Below, piece after piece: positions 8,943 through 17,557 of a stretch of 64,000 nt of DNA. The notes below the pieces were generated by a model, which was not told the DNA's origin, made no database searches, and saw nothing but the letters and a program-made list of their open reading frames with translations. Where the stretch lies: positions 36,712 to 100,711 of the forward strand of contig JAEXTV010000036.1 of NCBI GenBank assembly GCA_023406895.1, given 5' to 3'. Every line of letters begins with the position of its first letter. Position 1 is the stretch's first letter. A program made the position numbers and the translations under genes. The DNA is from Bacillota bacterium (GTDB lineage Bacteria; Bacillota; Clostridia; Christensenellales; SZUA-584).

Positions 8943-10688
8943 ATGGTGAAGATTCATAATCAACGGTATCTGGCTTTTGTGCTGTCTCTGTGTCTCCTTC
9001 TCGGCTTGTTTCTGACGGCATGCGCCGCCTCCGTGCCGGAACCCAGCGCTTCCGAAGCACCGGCGGAAACGCCCGAACCGACGGCAGAACCCACTCCTGC
9101 ACCGATGCAAAACGCCGACGGCTGGCCCGCCGATTTTTCACTGTGCGACGCCTACAAGGATGATTTCCTGCTCGGTACGATCTACACGGACGCAAGCCGG
9201 AGCGGTGCCGACAATGAACTGCTGTTAAAGCACTTCAACGTGATCACGCCGGAGAACCTCATGAAACCGGAAAACATGCAGCCCACCGAGGGCAAATTTA
9301 ATTACGCAGATGCCGACACAATGATGCAATTTGCCAAAGATAACAATCTTTTGGTGGCGGGGCATACGCTGGCATGGCATCAGCAGAGTGGCAAATGGCT
9401 CGGCACGGGTGAACGCGAGGAAGCCATCGAGCAGCTGCGCAGCCATATCAACGGCGTCGCCGGAAAATACAAGGGGCAGATTCTCTCGTGGGACGTGGTC
9501 AACGAGGCCATCGCGGATGACATGGTGCTGCCCAAAGACGGCGACTGGACAAAATGCCTGCGTAAATCGCAGTGGTACACGTCGATCGGCCCCGACTACA
9601 TCAAACTTGCGTTTGAGTTTGCCAAACAAGCCGACCCCGACGCGAAGCTCTATTACAACGATTACAACCTCGATGTGAAGAGCAAGGCCGAGGCCGTTGC
9701 CGCGATGGTGAAGGACTTAAAAGCGCAGGGTGTGCCGATCGACGGCATCGGTATGCAGGGGCATTACACCACGGATACCTCCGTGAAAGCCGTGAAGGCG
9801 TCGCTGGATCTGTTTTCGCAGCTCGGCGTGGAGGTCAGCATCACGGAACTCGATGTTTCGGTGAACAACGCGGACAAAAATGGCCTTACGGAAGAGCAGG
9901 AATTGAAGCAGGGCACTGTCTACGCGCAGTTGTTCAGCCTGTTCCGGGAATACAAGGACCTCATTGGGCGCGTGACGTTCTGGGGCTATGTGGATAACAA
10001 GAGCTGGCGCAGCGACCGCTTTCCGTGCCTGTTCAACGCGGATTTTTCGCCCAAACAGGCGGCGTATGCCGTGCTCGATCCGGAGAAATTTTTGGAGCTG
10101 CACCCCGTGATGCAGGACGCCCCGGCCAGCACAGCCGCCGCCAAATACGGCACACCGAAGGTCGACGGTGAGATTGACGACATCTGGGCGGATTGCCCCA
10201 AGGCCAAGGTCGGCATGCCGATTATGGCGTGGGAAGGCGCGAAGGGCGAGGTACGGCTGCTGTGGGACGAATCCTTCGTTTATGCGCTGTTCGAGGTACA
10301 GGATCCGCTGCTCAACAACTCATCGGCAAACGTTTACGAGCAGGATTCGATTGAGCTGTTTCTCGATCAGAGTAACGAAAAAGGCGCGAGTTACGACGCG
10401 AACGACGGTCAGTACCGCGTGAGCTATGTCGGAGACGAATCGTTCGGCACCGTGCCCGATGCGAAAGGCTTTGCATCCGCCGTAACGCTGATTGACGGCG
10501 GCTATCTCGTGGAACTGGCCATGCCGCTCGTGGTGACGCCCGAGGAGGGCATGATCATGGGCTTCGACGCGCAGGTGAACGACAGCGACGGCAGCGGTGT
10601 GCGCCAGAGCATGATGAAGTTCAACGACCCCACCAACAACTCTTATATGAGCCCTGAGAAATGGGGTCTGCTGGAGCTGACAAAGTAA
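8943..10688 (+). CDS. Surface lipoprotein endo-1,4-beta-xylanase (GH10) with C-terminal CBM9-like domain
   Basis: Cleaves the xylan backbone outside the cell. The N-terminus is a lipoprotein signal with lipobox LTAC (Cys27), then a Pro/Glu/Thr-rich linker (about 30-55). The GH10 barrel spans roughly 65-385, with the acid/base Glu188 in WDVVNEA and the nucleophile Glu302 in ITELDV. HTLAWHQQ is also conserved. Residues ~395-581 resemble a CBM9 domain (KVDGEIDDIWADCPKA, DSIELFLDQ). GAAAGGA lies upstream of the ATG. It stands alone with its own operators and terminator, so it looks like a monocistronic, sugar-induced gene. Assignment of GH10 is strong; CBM9 is likely. Confidence 0.93.
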   Translation: MVKIHNQRYLAFVLSLCLLLGLFLTACAASVPEPSASEAPAETPEPTAEPTPAPMQNADGWPADFSLCDAYKDDFLLGTIYTDASRSGADNELLLKHFNVITPENLMKPENMQPTEGKFNYADADTMMQFAKDNNLLVAGHTLAWHQQSGKWLGTGEREEAIEQLRSHINGVAGKYKGQILSWDVVNEAIADDMVLPKDGDWTKCLRKSQWYTSIGPDYIKLAFEFAKQADPDAKLYYNDYNLDVKSKAEAVAAMVKDLKAQGVPIDGIGMQGHYTTDTSVKAVKASLDLFSQLGVEVSITELDVSVNNADKNGLTEEQELKQGTVYAQLFSLFREYKDLIGRVTFWGYVDNKSWRSDRFPCLFNADFSPKQAAYAVLDPEKFLELHPVMQDAPASTAAAKYGTPKVDGEIDDIWADCPKAKVGMPIMAWEGAKGEVRLLWDESFVYALFEVQDPLLNNSSANVYEQDSIELFLDQSNEKGASYDANDGQYRVSYVGDESFGTVPDAKGFASAVTLIDGGYLVELAMPLVVTPEEGMIMGFDAQVNDSDGSGVRQSMMKFNDPTNNSYMSPEKWGLLELTK

Positions 10689-10739
10689 GAATACTTGAGA
10701 CGCTTATGATTCTATAATTTATACTGTCCTGAAATAAAG

Positions 10740-10780
10740 GCCTCTCTATCAACGGCATAATGCTGATTGAGGGGCTTTTT
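10740..10780 (+). terminator. Intrinsic terminator after the xylanase gene
   Basis: GCCTCTCTATCA pairs imperfectly with TGATTGAGGGGC across a 12-base loop and is followed by TTTTT. Confidence 0.75.
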
Positions 10781-10812
10781 GTTACGTTAATACAATATTT
10801 CACGATTGTGTA

Positions 10813-10931
10813 TGTAGGGCGCGGCATCATTGACGCACCTGTTGCCACGGCGAAGGCGCGCTTGGGAAATCGCGCCCTACAGACTTATACTTGAGACACA
10901 CCGATGAAGGCTTGGGAAATCGCGGCCTACA
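10813..10931. repeat. Inverted and direct repeat, GTAGGGCGCG family
   Basis: TGTAGGGCGCG near 10813 is complementary to CGCGCCCTACA near 10872. The block CTTGGGAAATCGCG(C/G)CCTACA occurs twice in a row. The 10689-11111 gap contains this and the terminator but no gene. Confidence 0.65.
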
Positions 10932-11111
10932 GACTTTACAAAGCATAGAATCATTAGACGCAATCTGCTCCTAGTCGCGTTTGTTTGCTTATTTAAAGAC
11001 GAAAGGGTTTATTCATGTTGATAGGCATCTTTCACAATACCGCTTTCTTAATATGACGCCATGGGATATAATGGGTTTATTATGAGTTATATACACAAAA
11101 GGCGGGTCTGT

Positions 11112-11603
11112 ATGAACAACTGTGAAATATGCGGCGTGCGCGACGATGAACTGGCGCTTTGCGTGCAGACGGTGTGCGCGGCATTTGCGACTGTGGCGCA
11201 AACCTTCGGGCTTACCGAAGAAAACTGCCCCACAAACGCGGCTTTTATGAAAATCGAACGGCTGCTTTATGACAAAGACAAAGGCAATATGATGTACGTG
11301 CTGAAAGCAGACGGCCGCATCGCCGGGTTCATGCAGCTTGAAAACAAAGGCGAGGGACGTTTTGAGCTTAAGAACATCGCGGTCGTGCCGGAATACCGCC
11401 ATCATGGGTTCGGGAAAATGCTGCTCGATTTCGCCGCGCAAAAGGTGAAGCAGCTCGGCGGCAACAAGATATCCATCGGCATTATTGAAGAAAACACCGT
11501 ATTGAGGAGATGGTACGAACAGAACGGCTTTATGCACCTTGGCACCAAAGTGTTTGAGCATTTGCCCTTTACCGTCGGCTTTATGGAAATGGTTATCGAC
11601 TGA
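11112..11603 (+). CDS. GNAT-family N-acetyltransferase
   Basis: A 163-residue acyl-CoA-dependent acetyltransferase of unknown substrate. The core motif A is visible as LKNIAVVPEYRHHGFGKMLLDFA, with the R-x-x-G-x-G/A acetyl-CoA loop altered to RHHGFG. Motif B follows in IGIIEENTVLRRWYEQNGF. I chose the ATG at 11112, with AGGCGG upstream and protein start MNNCEICG, over two upstream ATGs without ribosome binding sites. It ends 16 bases before the ABC ATPase gene, so the three genes here may be one transcript. Whether the acetyltransferase is linked to transport is unknown. Confidence 0.85.
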   Translation: MNNCEICGVRDDELALCVQTVCAAFATVAQTFGLTEENCPTNAAFMKIERLLYDKDKGNMMYVLKADGRIAGFMQLENKGEGRFELKNIAVVPEYRHHGFGKMLLDFAAQKVKQLGGNKISIGIIEENTVLRRWYEQNGFMHLGTKVFEHLPFTVGFMEMVID

Positions 11604-11619
11604 AGGCAGAGGGACATCA

Positions 11620-12447
11620 ATGCAGATACTTTCCGCCGAGCATATCGGCAAAACATATGACGCGCATTGCGTGCTGAAAGATATCAGTCTTAGCATCGGC
11701 AGAGGCGAGGCTGTCGCATTCGTCGGCGAAAACGGTTGCGGCAAAAGCACGCTGATTCGTACTCTGTGCGGGCTGACTCGTCCGACATCAGGGCACGTTT
11801 GCGTATCGACGGATTTACGCCTTGCGTTGGTGCCCGATCGTTTTGACAAGGTCAACATGACGATGCCGCGGTTCATGAGCCATATGCTCGCGCTTGACGG
11901 CGCGAAACCGGACGCAGCAGAGCCTTATTACAAGGCGTTCTTGCTTGACGGCATGCTCGATACGCCGATGAAATATTTAAGCAAGGGCACGCTGCAAAAG
12001 GCGGCGGTGATTCAGGCGCTCGCGGCCAAGCGCGATATCCTTTTTCTCGATGAACCGCTCTCGGGGCAGGACGCGGCGTCACAGTCTCATTTCGCGCAGG
12101 AACTGAAAAAGAGAAAAGCGGCAGGTATGGCCATCGTGATGGCCTGCCATGAGCCATTTCTGATCGAGGAGCTTGCGGACACCATCTATCAGATTAAAGA
12201 AGGCATGCTCATAGACGGCGAAAGCTATGTGTTCGAGCGCGCGAGAACACGCTGCGTGTTTTTGGCTGCGCTTGGCGGTACGGATATCATGGTCAAGCTC
12301 AAGGCGCTTGGCGCGGAAACCACGGCTTTGGGGCAGCTGGTCAGAATAGAAGCCGACATCAGCCAATCGAAGAAGCTTTTCGCCTTGCTCACAGCGGACG
12401 AAGGCGTGCACATCGTCAAATACGACGAGACGGAGGGCGTATGCTGA
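11620..12447 (+). CDS. ABC transporter ATP-binding protein
   Basis: Nucleotide-binding subunit of a small two-gene ABC system. Walker A is GENGCGKS (about residues 36-43), Walker B with catalytic Glu is DILFLDEP, and the H-loop is in VMACHEP. The signature loop is a degenerate LSKGTLQK in place of LSGGQ, which is common in drug or lantibiotic-type exporters. The ATG at 11620 is preceded by AAGGCAGAGGG. The last ~60 residues are an extra domain beyond the ATPase fold. Its stop overlaps the permease start by seven bases. The substrate cannot be read from sequence. Confidence 0.9.
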   Translation: MQILSAEHIGKTYDAHCVLKDISLSIGRGEAVAFVGENGCGKSTLIRTLCGLTRPTSGHVCVSTDLRLALVPDRFDKVNMTMPRFMSHMLALDGAKPDAAEPYYKAFLLDGMLDTPMKYLSKGTLQKAAVIQALAAKRDILFLDEPLSGQDAASQSHFAQELKKRKAAGMAIVMACHEPFLIEELADTIYQIKEGMLIDGESYVFERARTRCVFLAALGGTDIMVKLKALGAETTALGQLVRIEADISQSKKLFALLTADEGVHIVKYDETEGVC

Positions 12448-13166
12448 AGGCTGTTTACAGGTTTGAGAGAGATAAGCTGTTAAGAAGCAGCCGGATCATT
12501 GTGCCGCTGCTGATACTCTTTGCGTACATCGGCATTGCCTATGCGGTCGGGCCGCTCAATATACGAAGCAGCTTCGGCATCTGTGCGATTGTGCTTTTTA
12601 TACTGATGATCAGCATCGGCATGATGGAGGACAATGCCGCTTATGCCATGATTGAGCAGACGATACTTGTACGCTTACGCCGAAAATGGCTGTTTTACCT
12701 CGGCAAGGCGGCGCTGATGGCGGCGGTAAGCCTCGTGTTCGCGGCGGTCGCGGTGCTTGCACCTGTGCTGATCGATCTATCGAGAGGGGGCGGCCTGTTC
12801 AGCCGCGGTATTATGGTTTCTGATGTGCTGTCGGGCTTCGTGCTGTTTGCGCTCACAGGGCTTTGCGGCGGCGTGACGGGGCTGTTTGTGAATCACAGAA
12901 TCATCGCCAACCGCAATACGGCGATACTGCTTTGTATTGCGTTTGTGCTGCTGGCTGTTATCAAGGGCGCGATGACCGCGCAGGTGGAGGCGCTCAAATA
13001 TATATTGTGGATTCTGCCGCCTGTGCATGATATCAGCGTGACATACAGCAAAAACGAGGCTTTTGATTTCGGCGCGACATGGAGCTATTTCCTCTGGCTC
13101 GCGGGCTATATCGGCATTGAGATTTTTGCCTATGTGGCGATATTGAGAAAAAGAGGCGTGGAGTAA
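12441..13166 (+). CDS. ABC transporter permease, ABC-2-like
   Basis: A 241-residue integral membrane protein with about six hydrophobic segments, for example IIVPLLILFAYIGIAYAV, ICAIVLFILMISIG, ALMAAVSLVFAAVAVLAPVLI and ILLCIAFVLLAVIKGAM. It lies in a seven-base overlap with the ATPase gene, so the two should form one transporter. Such pairs commonly export peptides or drugs or sense envelope stress. No sequence motif gives the substrate. Confidence 0.82.
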   Translation: MLKAVYRFERDKLLRSSRIIVPLLILFAYIGIAYAVGPLNIRSSFGICAIVLFILMISIGMMEDNAAYAMIEQTILVRLRRKWLFYLGKAALMAAVSLVFAAVAVLAPVLIDLSRGGGLFSRGIMVSDVLSGFVLFALTGLCGGVTGLFVNHRIIANRNTAILLCIAFVLLAVIKGAMTAQVEALKYILWILPPVHDISVTYSKNEAFDFGATWSYFLWLAGYIGIEIFAYVAILRKRGVE

Positions 13167-13210
13167 TAACCAGTCAGCGAGGCCGATTGTGGTTCGCTAA
13201 TATTACGCAA

Positions 13211-13890
13211 CACGAACCGTAGGGAACGACCTCCGTGTCGTTCCGCCTGATTATGCCCCGAATGGGGTATGATGCCAGACGACGTACAAACCGTCGGCGG
13301 CGGGCGATCACTGATCGCCCCTACGGATATTGTTTGCACGAACCGTAGGGAACGACCTCCGTGTCGTTCCTTGCTGGCAAAACCGGTTGTCGGCGGGCGA
13401 CACGTGGGTCGCCCCTACAATTCATAGCTCACACAAACTGCGTGACAATGTGCATCATTTAAACCACAAAATCAATCAATCAGCATACCTGTACCCCGGA
13501 GGGGTATATTATTCTGCAGCAGACACGCAATACCCCTTCGGGGAATAGGAATACTCTTTGCTACTTAAAGTGCTTATGGCATGCACACGAACCGTAGGGA
13601 ACGACCTCTGTGTCGTTCCGTTAAAACTGGCGTAATCGTTGCCGGCGGGCGACACGTGGGTCGCCCCTACAATTCATAGCTCACTAACTGCGTGACAATG
13701 TGCAGCATCTGCACCCACAAAACCCAACAAACAGTATACCTGTACCCCGGGGTATAGCGAATCCGTATGAGGCGCGCATCTCCCTTCGGGAAATAGGAAT
13801 ACTCTTTTTTATTTTAAGTGAAGTTAAACGCAACGAACAGCTTCGCACGAACTGTAGGGAACGGTCTTGACCGTTCCGCTTGTTTGCACA
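13211..13890. repeat. Array of four GTAGGGAACGAC / GGGCGAC...GTCGCCC repeat units
   Basis: CACGAAC(C/T)GTAGGGAACG starts at 13211, 13337, 13586 and 13846. The first three are followed by a hairpin CGACCTC(C/T)GTGTCG and then a second hairpin built on GGGCGA...TCGCCC(CTAC). The second and third units share ~240 bases in parallel order, including ATTCATAGCTCAC, TGCGTGACAATGTGCA and GTACCCC, so they arose by tandem duplication. The region 13167-14007 contains no gene that I can support. Confidence 0.8.
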
Positions 13891-14007
13891 CTGTGATTAT
13901 ACACATATGCCGCCGGTGGCATCCGATTCATGAAAATAAAACATCCGTGTTTTTTCGCGCCCGCCCTGCAAATACTATGTCTGATTATTTTTTTGGGAGG
14001 ATACAGC

Positions 14008-14928
14008 ATGATACGCACAGACTTAGCGATGGAAGCGGCACAGGCCGCGGGACAAATACCCGGCGTGGAAGTTTTGAACGACGAGGTGAGCCCCGGCGTG
14101 CAGCGTTCACGCGTCACAGTTTTGAACGAAGAGGGTGAAAAAGCGCTCGGCAAGAAGAAAGGCATCTATGTCACAATTTCGGCGGAACAGCTTGCGCAGG
14201 GGGATGCGGAACTCGATGAACACTGCTCCATCGCTCTGGCGAACGAGATTCGCAATATGGCGGGGGACGCGCTGAATGGCGTGGTGCTCGTGGTGGGCCT
14301 CGGGAACCGCATGGTGACGCCCGACTCACTCGGCCCTTACGTTTGCGACGACGTGTTTGTGACACGCCACATTCACGAATACGCGCCCGAGGGCATCGAC
14401 GAGCGGCTCGGCAACGTGAGCGCGATTGCGCCCGGCGTTCTCGGCATTACGGGCATTGAAACAGGCGAGGTGATCGAGGGCGTGGTGGAGCACATGAAGC
14501 CTTCGCTCGTGATCGCGGTGGATTCGCTTGCGTCGCGGAGCCTGGAGCGTGTGCGCACCACAATACAGATCGCCGATACGGGTATTGCGCCCGGTGCGGG
14601 TATCGGCAATAAGCGAAAAGCGCTCGACCAAGAGACACTCGGCGTACCGGTGCTGGCGCTCGGCGTGCCGCTCGTTGTGTACGCGTCCACCATCGCAGAA
14701 GACCTGATGCAGACTGCCATGGAGAAAACGCCGTCTGATGTGAATGTGCGCCCGGACGTTCAGCGCATTTTCGACGCGATGAAGGATGTGCAGGGGGCCG
14801 AAATGATCGTGACGCCCAAGGAGATCGACAAGGTCGTATCCGACGTCGCGCGCATCATCGCGGACGCGCTCAACATCTCGCTGCACAAAAACATGACGAT
14901 TGAGGAAGTCCGGCGGTACATGCATTAA
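14008..14928 (+). CDS. gpr: Germination protease (spore protease GPR)
   Basis: Aspartic-type protease (MEROPS A25) that degrades small acid-soluble proteins in germinating spores. MIRTDLAMEAA with PGVEVLNDEVSPGVQRSRVTVLNEEG matches the prosequence and start of GPR. VVLVVGLGNRMVTPDSLGP and VIAVDSLASRSLERV with TGIAPGAGIGNKR are family-defining blocks. I start at 14008 because TGGGAGG lies 9 bases upstream; an earlier in-frame ATG at 13930 has no such site. It has 306 residues. As in Bacillus, spoIIP follows directly, here in two copies. It is direct evidence that the host forms endospores. Confidence 0.95.
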   Translation: MIRTDLAMEAAQAAGQIPGVEVLNDEVSPGVQRSRVTVLNEEGEKALGKKKGIYVTISAEQLAQGDAELDEHCSIALANEIRNMAGDALNGVVLVVGLGNRMVTPDSLGPYVCDDVFVTRHIHEYAPEGIDERLGNVSAIAPGVLGITGIETGEVIEGVVEHMKPSLVIAVDSLASRSLERVRTTIQIADTGIAPGAGIGNKRKALDQETLGVPVLALGVPLVVYASTIAEDLMQTAMEKTPSDVNVRPDVQRIFDAMKDVQGAEMIVTPKEIDKVVSDVARIIADALNISLHKNMTIEEVRRYMH

Positions 14929-14946
14929 AGTATCGTCACAGGACGT

Positions 14947-14973
14947 ATATGTCCAGCCCGTTTTGCATACCTT
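14947..14973 (+). promoter_or_regulatory. Possible sigma-E-like promoter before the first spoIIP
   Basis: ATA (14947-14949), a 16-base spacer and CATACCTT (14966-14973) match the mother-cell sigma-E pattern. The same geometry stands before the second copy. A caveat is that the start site would fall at or next to the ribosome binding site. Confidence 0.35.
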
Positions 14974-14989
14974 TTGATAGGAGTGCAAA

Positions 14990-16054
14990 ATGATGAAGCG
15001 ACTCAAAGAAGGGCATATCATTCATATGCCCTTTTATCTGTCCGGCAATTCTAAGCGACACCGTTCCTTGTTTATATTAAAAGCCGTTTTGATCGGTGCC
15101 ATTTTCATCGGTCTGGCGTTCTCGGCTTTACTGACGCTGCGTATGCAGGAAGCCGTTGCGCGCGGTTCGGCCGGGCTGCCCGCAGACCATAACCGCATCG
15201 ACGCGTCGGGAGCGGAGAATGCTTTTGAGGGCAGCGTCGTTGATCCGCGCCTGTTTATCGGCACCGAAATGCCTGTGATTTACGGTGTGAACGTTGACGA
15301 GACGAAAATCGGTGGGACGGAGAATGGGGAAACACAGCCGCGGCCGGGTTCGGATGATTACCACGATGTGCGGCCCAAAGACTTCAAGATGGAGATCCTA
15401 GAATTCGCGAATGATTTTCACGTCGGCACACAGGGGCCTCAGATTTTGATTTACCATACTCACACGCTGGAAGCCTACCGCCAGATTGAAGGCAAAAAAT
15501 ATGTGGAGGCGGGTACGTGGCGAACCGAAGATCACGATAGCTCGGTGGTGGCTGTGGGCGAGATACTCAAAACCGAACTCGAGTCGTACGGGTATATCGT
15601 ATTGCACGACATCACTAACCATGAACCACCTTCGCTTATAACCGCGTACTCGCGTTCGCTTGAGACCATGAAGAAATACGCCAAGGAATACCCTACGCTG
15701 CGGGTATTCATCGATGTGCATCGCGATGCAAATATGGATACTTCGGATTTTGTAACGATAGACGGAGAAGAATGTGCGCGCATCATGTTCGTGGTAGATG
15801 ACGGAGAGGGTTATGACGTGAAGCCCGACTACGAGTCCAACTTTAAGCTCGCGTATTCAGTCACCAAAGAGCTTGAGAAAATTCACAAGGGCTTCACACG
15901 CCCCGTCTGCATCAAATCTCACAGCCATAACCAGAACGTATCAGATATGTGCCTGCTCATCGAAGTGGGGCACAACGCGAACTCTCTTGAACAGGCCAAA
16001 AACGCCGCCAAATATGCAGCGCTGGCTATAAGCCGTGTGGTGTCAATAGGCTAA
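14990..16054 (+). CDS. spoIIP: Stage II sporulation protein P, copy 1
   Basis: Peptidoglycan amidase of the SpoIID-SpoIIM-SpoIIP engulfment machine, anchored in the mother-cell membrane. A TM segment (about 27-48) is followed by a variable region and the catalytic domain from residue ~140. Zinc-binding motifs are the HTHTLEAY block, a later VFIDVHRDA, and the C-terminal LIEVGHNANSLEQAKNAA. Length is 354 residues. AGGAGTG lies 5 bases upstream. Compared with copy 2 it lacks about four residues before FHVGTQGP and about four after VHRDA. It follows gpr and is followed by a close paralogue. Confidence 0.93.
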   Translation: MMKRLKEGHIIHMPFYLSGNSKRHRSLFILKAVLIGAIFIGLAFSALLTLRMQEAVARGSAGLPADHNRIDASGAENAFEGSVVDPRLFIGTEMPVIYGVNVDETKIGGTENGETQPRPGSDDYHDVRPKDFKMEILEFANDFHVGTQGPQILIYHTHTLEAYRQIEGKKYVEAGTWRTEDHDSSVVAVGEILKTELESYGYIVLHDITNHEPPSLITAYSRSLETMKKYAKEYPTLRVFIDVHRDANMDTSDFVTIDGEECARIMFVVDDGEGYDVKPDYESNFKLAYSVTKELEKIHKGFTRPVCIKSHSHNQNVSDMCLLIEVGHNANSLEQAKNAAKYAALAISRVVSIG

Positions 16055-16068
16055 GAATCACAAGATGT

Positions 16069-16095
16069 ATATATGCTTTTGGCTTTGCATACCTT
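16069..16095 (+). promoter_or_regulatory. Possible sigma-E-like promoter before the second spoIIP
   Basis: ATA (16069-16071), 16 bases, then CATACCTT (16088-16095). Spacing is identical to that upstream of copy 1, and TTTGCATACCTTT plus AGGAGTGCAAAATGATGAAG are conserved in both. Confidence 0.35.
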
Positions 16096-16111
16096 TAATC
16101 AGGAGTGCAAA

Positions 16112-17212
16112 ATGATGAAGAAATTGAGAGCCGGGCGCATGGTGCATGTGCCCCTAAGTCCGCCCCGCCGCCCCAAACGGCACCGTCCCTTGTTCGTACT
16201 AAAAGTTGTTTTGATGGGCGCTATTCTGATCGGTCTGGCGTTTTCAGCCGTGCTGACGCTGCGGATGGGAAAACTGCAGGAAGCCGTCGCGTTTGGCTCG
16301 TCCGAGCTGTCTGCAGACAGTAACCGCATTGACGCGTCGGGCGCGGAGAACGCTTTTGACGGCAGCGTTATCGACCCGCGGCTGATTATCGGCACCGAGA
16401 TGCCCGTGATATACGGCGTGAATGTTGATGAGGCGGAAATCGGCGAAACGGAGCACGAGGAACCGCAGCCTAAGCCGGGCATGGATATTTACTTTGATGT
16501 GCTGCCCGAAGATATCAAGATGGAGATTCTTGATTTCGCGAACGATGCCCCCAAGGATTTTCATATCGGCACACAGGGGCCGCAGATTCTGATTTATCAT
16601 ACCCACACGCTCGAAGCGTATCGCCAGATTGAAGGCAAGGAATATGTGGAGGCTGGTTCGTGGCGCACTGAAGATCACGACAGCTCTGTGGTGGCCGTGG
16701 GTGAGATGCTCAAGGCCGAGCTGGAGTCGTATGGATACACGGTGCTGCACGACACCACAAACCATGAACCGCCGTCGCTCAAAACCGCGTATTCGCGTTC
16801 GCTTGAGACCATGGAGAAATACGCGAAGGAATACCCGACGCTGCGGGTGTTCATCGATGTGCACCGCGACGCGTATAACGACGTGGAGGCGGGCAAGAAG
16901 GATTTTGTGACGGTGGACGGCAACGAATGCGCGCGCATGATGTTCGTGGTGGGCACGGGCGAAAAGTATGATATCAAGCCGAATTACGAATCGAACTACA
17001 AGCTCGCGCTGGCGGTGACCAACGAGCTCGAGAATATCTGCAAGGGCATCACGCGTCCCATTCGCGTGAAGACGGGGCGGTATAATCAGCAGGTGTCGGA
17101 TATGTGCTTGCTGCTCGAGGTGGGGCATAATGCAAACTCGCTGGAGCAGGCAAAGAACGCCGCGAAGTATGCCGCGCTCGCTCTCAGCCGTGTGATCGAA
17201 GTGGGGCAGTGA
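16112..17212 (+). CDS. spoIIP: Stage II sporulation protein P, copy 2 (tandem paralogue)
   Basis: A second SpoIIP of 366 residues with the same layout: TM segment near 29-50, catalytic motifs HTHTLEAY, VFIDVHRDAYND and LLEVGHNANSLEQAKNAA. It is nearly collinear with copy 1 from the first residues onward. The two share the N-terminal MMK(R/K)L, the phrase SGAENAF(E/D)GSV and most of the amidase domain. The loop after VHRDA is longer (YNDVEAGKK) than in copy 1. Start at 16112 is set by AGGAGTG upstream. Both copies keep the zinc ligands, so both may be active. Confidence 0.92.
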   Translation: MMKKLRAGRMVHVPLSPPRRPKRHRPLFVLKVVLMGAILIGLAFSAVLTLRMGKLQEAVAFGSSELSADSNRIDASGAENAFDGSVIDPRLIIGTEMPVIYGVNVDEAEIGETEHEEPQPKPGMDIYFDVLPEDIKMEILDFANDAPKDFHIGTQGPQILIYHTHTLEAYRQIEGKEYVEAGSWRTEDHDSSVVAVGEMLKAELESYGYTVLHDTTNHEPPSLKTAYSRSLETMEKYAKEYPTLRVFIDVHRDAYNDVEAGKKDFVTVDGNECARMMFVVGTGEKYDIKPNYESNYKLALAVTNELENICKGITRPIRVKTGRYNQQVSDMCLLLEVGHNANSLEQAKNAAKYAALALSRVIEVGQ

Positions 17213-17217
17213 AGATT

Positions 17218-17553
17218 TTATGGTGAAGGGGTTCGCTGACCGGTGAGCCTCTTTTTGATGAATTCGAGTAGCCTTGTTGTTTCCTCTGCACTCAGCAGAC
17301 GTTTGGGGATTGTAATGACATTACCAGATGATACAATTAGACAAATAGCATATTTTGATTCTTGTGCTTGCTTAAAATTCTGCCAGAGATAATTGATCGT
17401 TGCTATTTCTCCGGTTAAATGCTCACCAATATCATCAAGTTTTATATGTATTGGTAAGCGTACGATTCTGCTGGAAGCATAAAGTGACTTAACTTGGCGT
17501 TTTATTGATCGTATTGCATAGACAACGGTCAGAAAAATATTTACAAGGCAGTA
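17218..17553 (-). pseudogene. Decayed YcxB-like paralogue (N-terminus and start lost)
   Basis: On the minus strand, the 111 codons between the stop at 17554-17556 and the stop at 17218-17220 read as the C-terminal two thirds of a YcxB-like protein. IATINYLWQNFKQAQESKYA, SGNVITIPKRLLSAEE and LLEFIKKRL align with TLAWRNMLQVIETKTVFFF, TNAIVLPKRQLSADE and VLALIRKEA of the next gene. There is no ATG, GTG or TTG at a suitable place and the N-terminal membrane part is missing. It lies four bases downstream of the intact gene and is AT-richer. It is best read as a broken tandem duplicate. Confidence 0.75.
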
Positions 17554-17557
17554 TTAA

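Noticed and set aside
11013..11876. Long minus-strand open frame (287 codons) opposite the GNAT and ABC genes
   Set aside because: It is an antisense shadow of two well-supported genes and has no recognisable domain or ribosome binding site.
13211..13890. CRISPR array
   Set aside because: The repeated units are long, unequal in spacing and internally palindromic, with no short constant repeat alternating with unique spacers and no cas genes.
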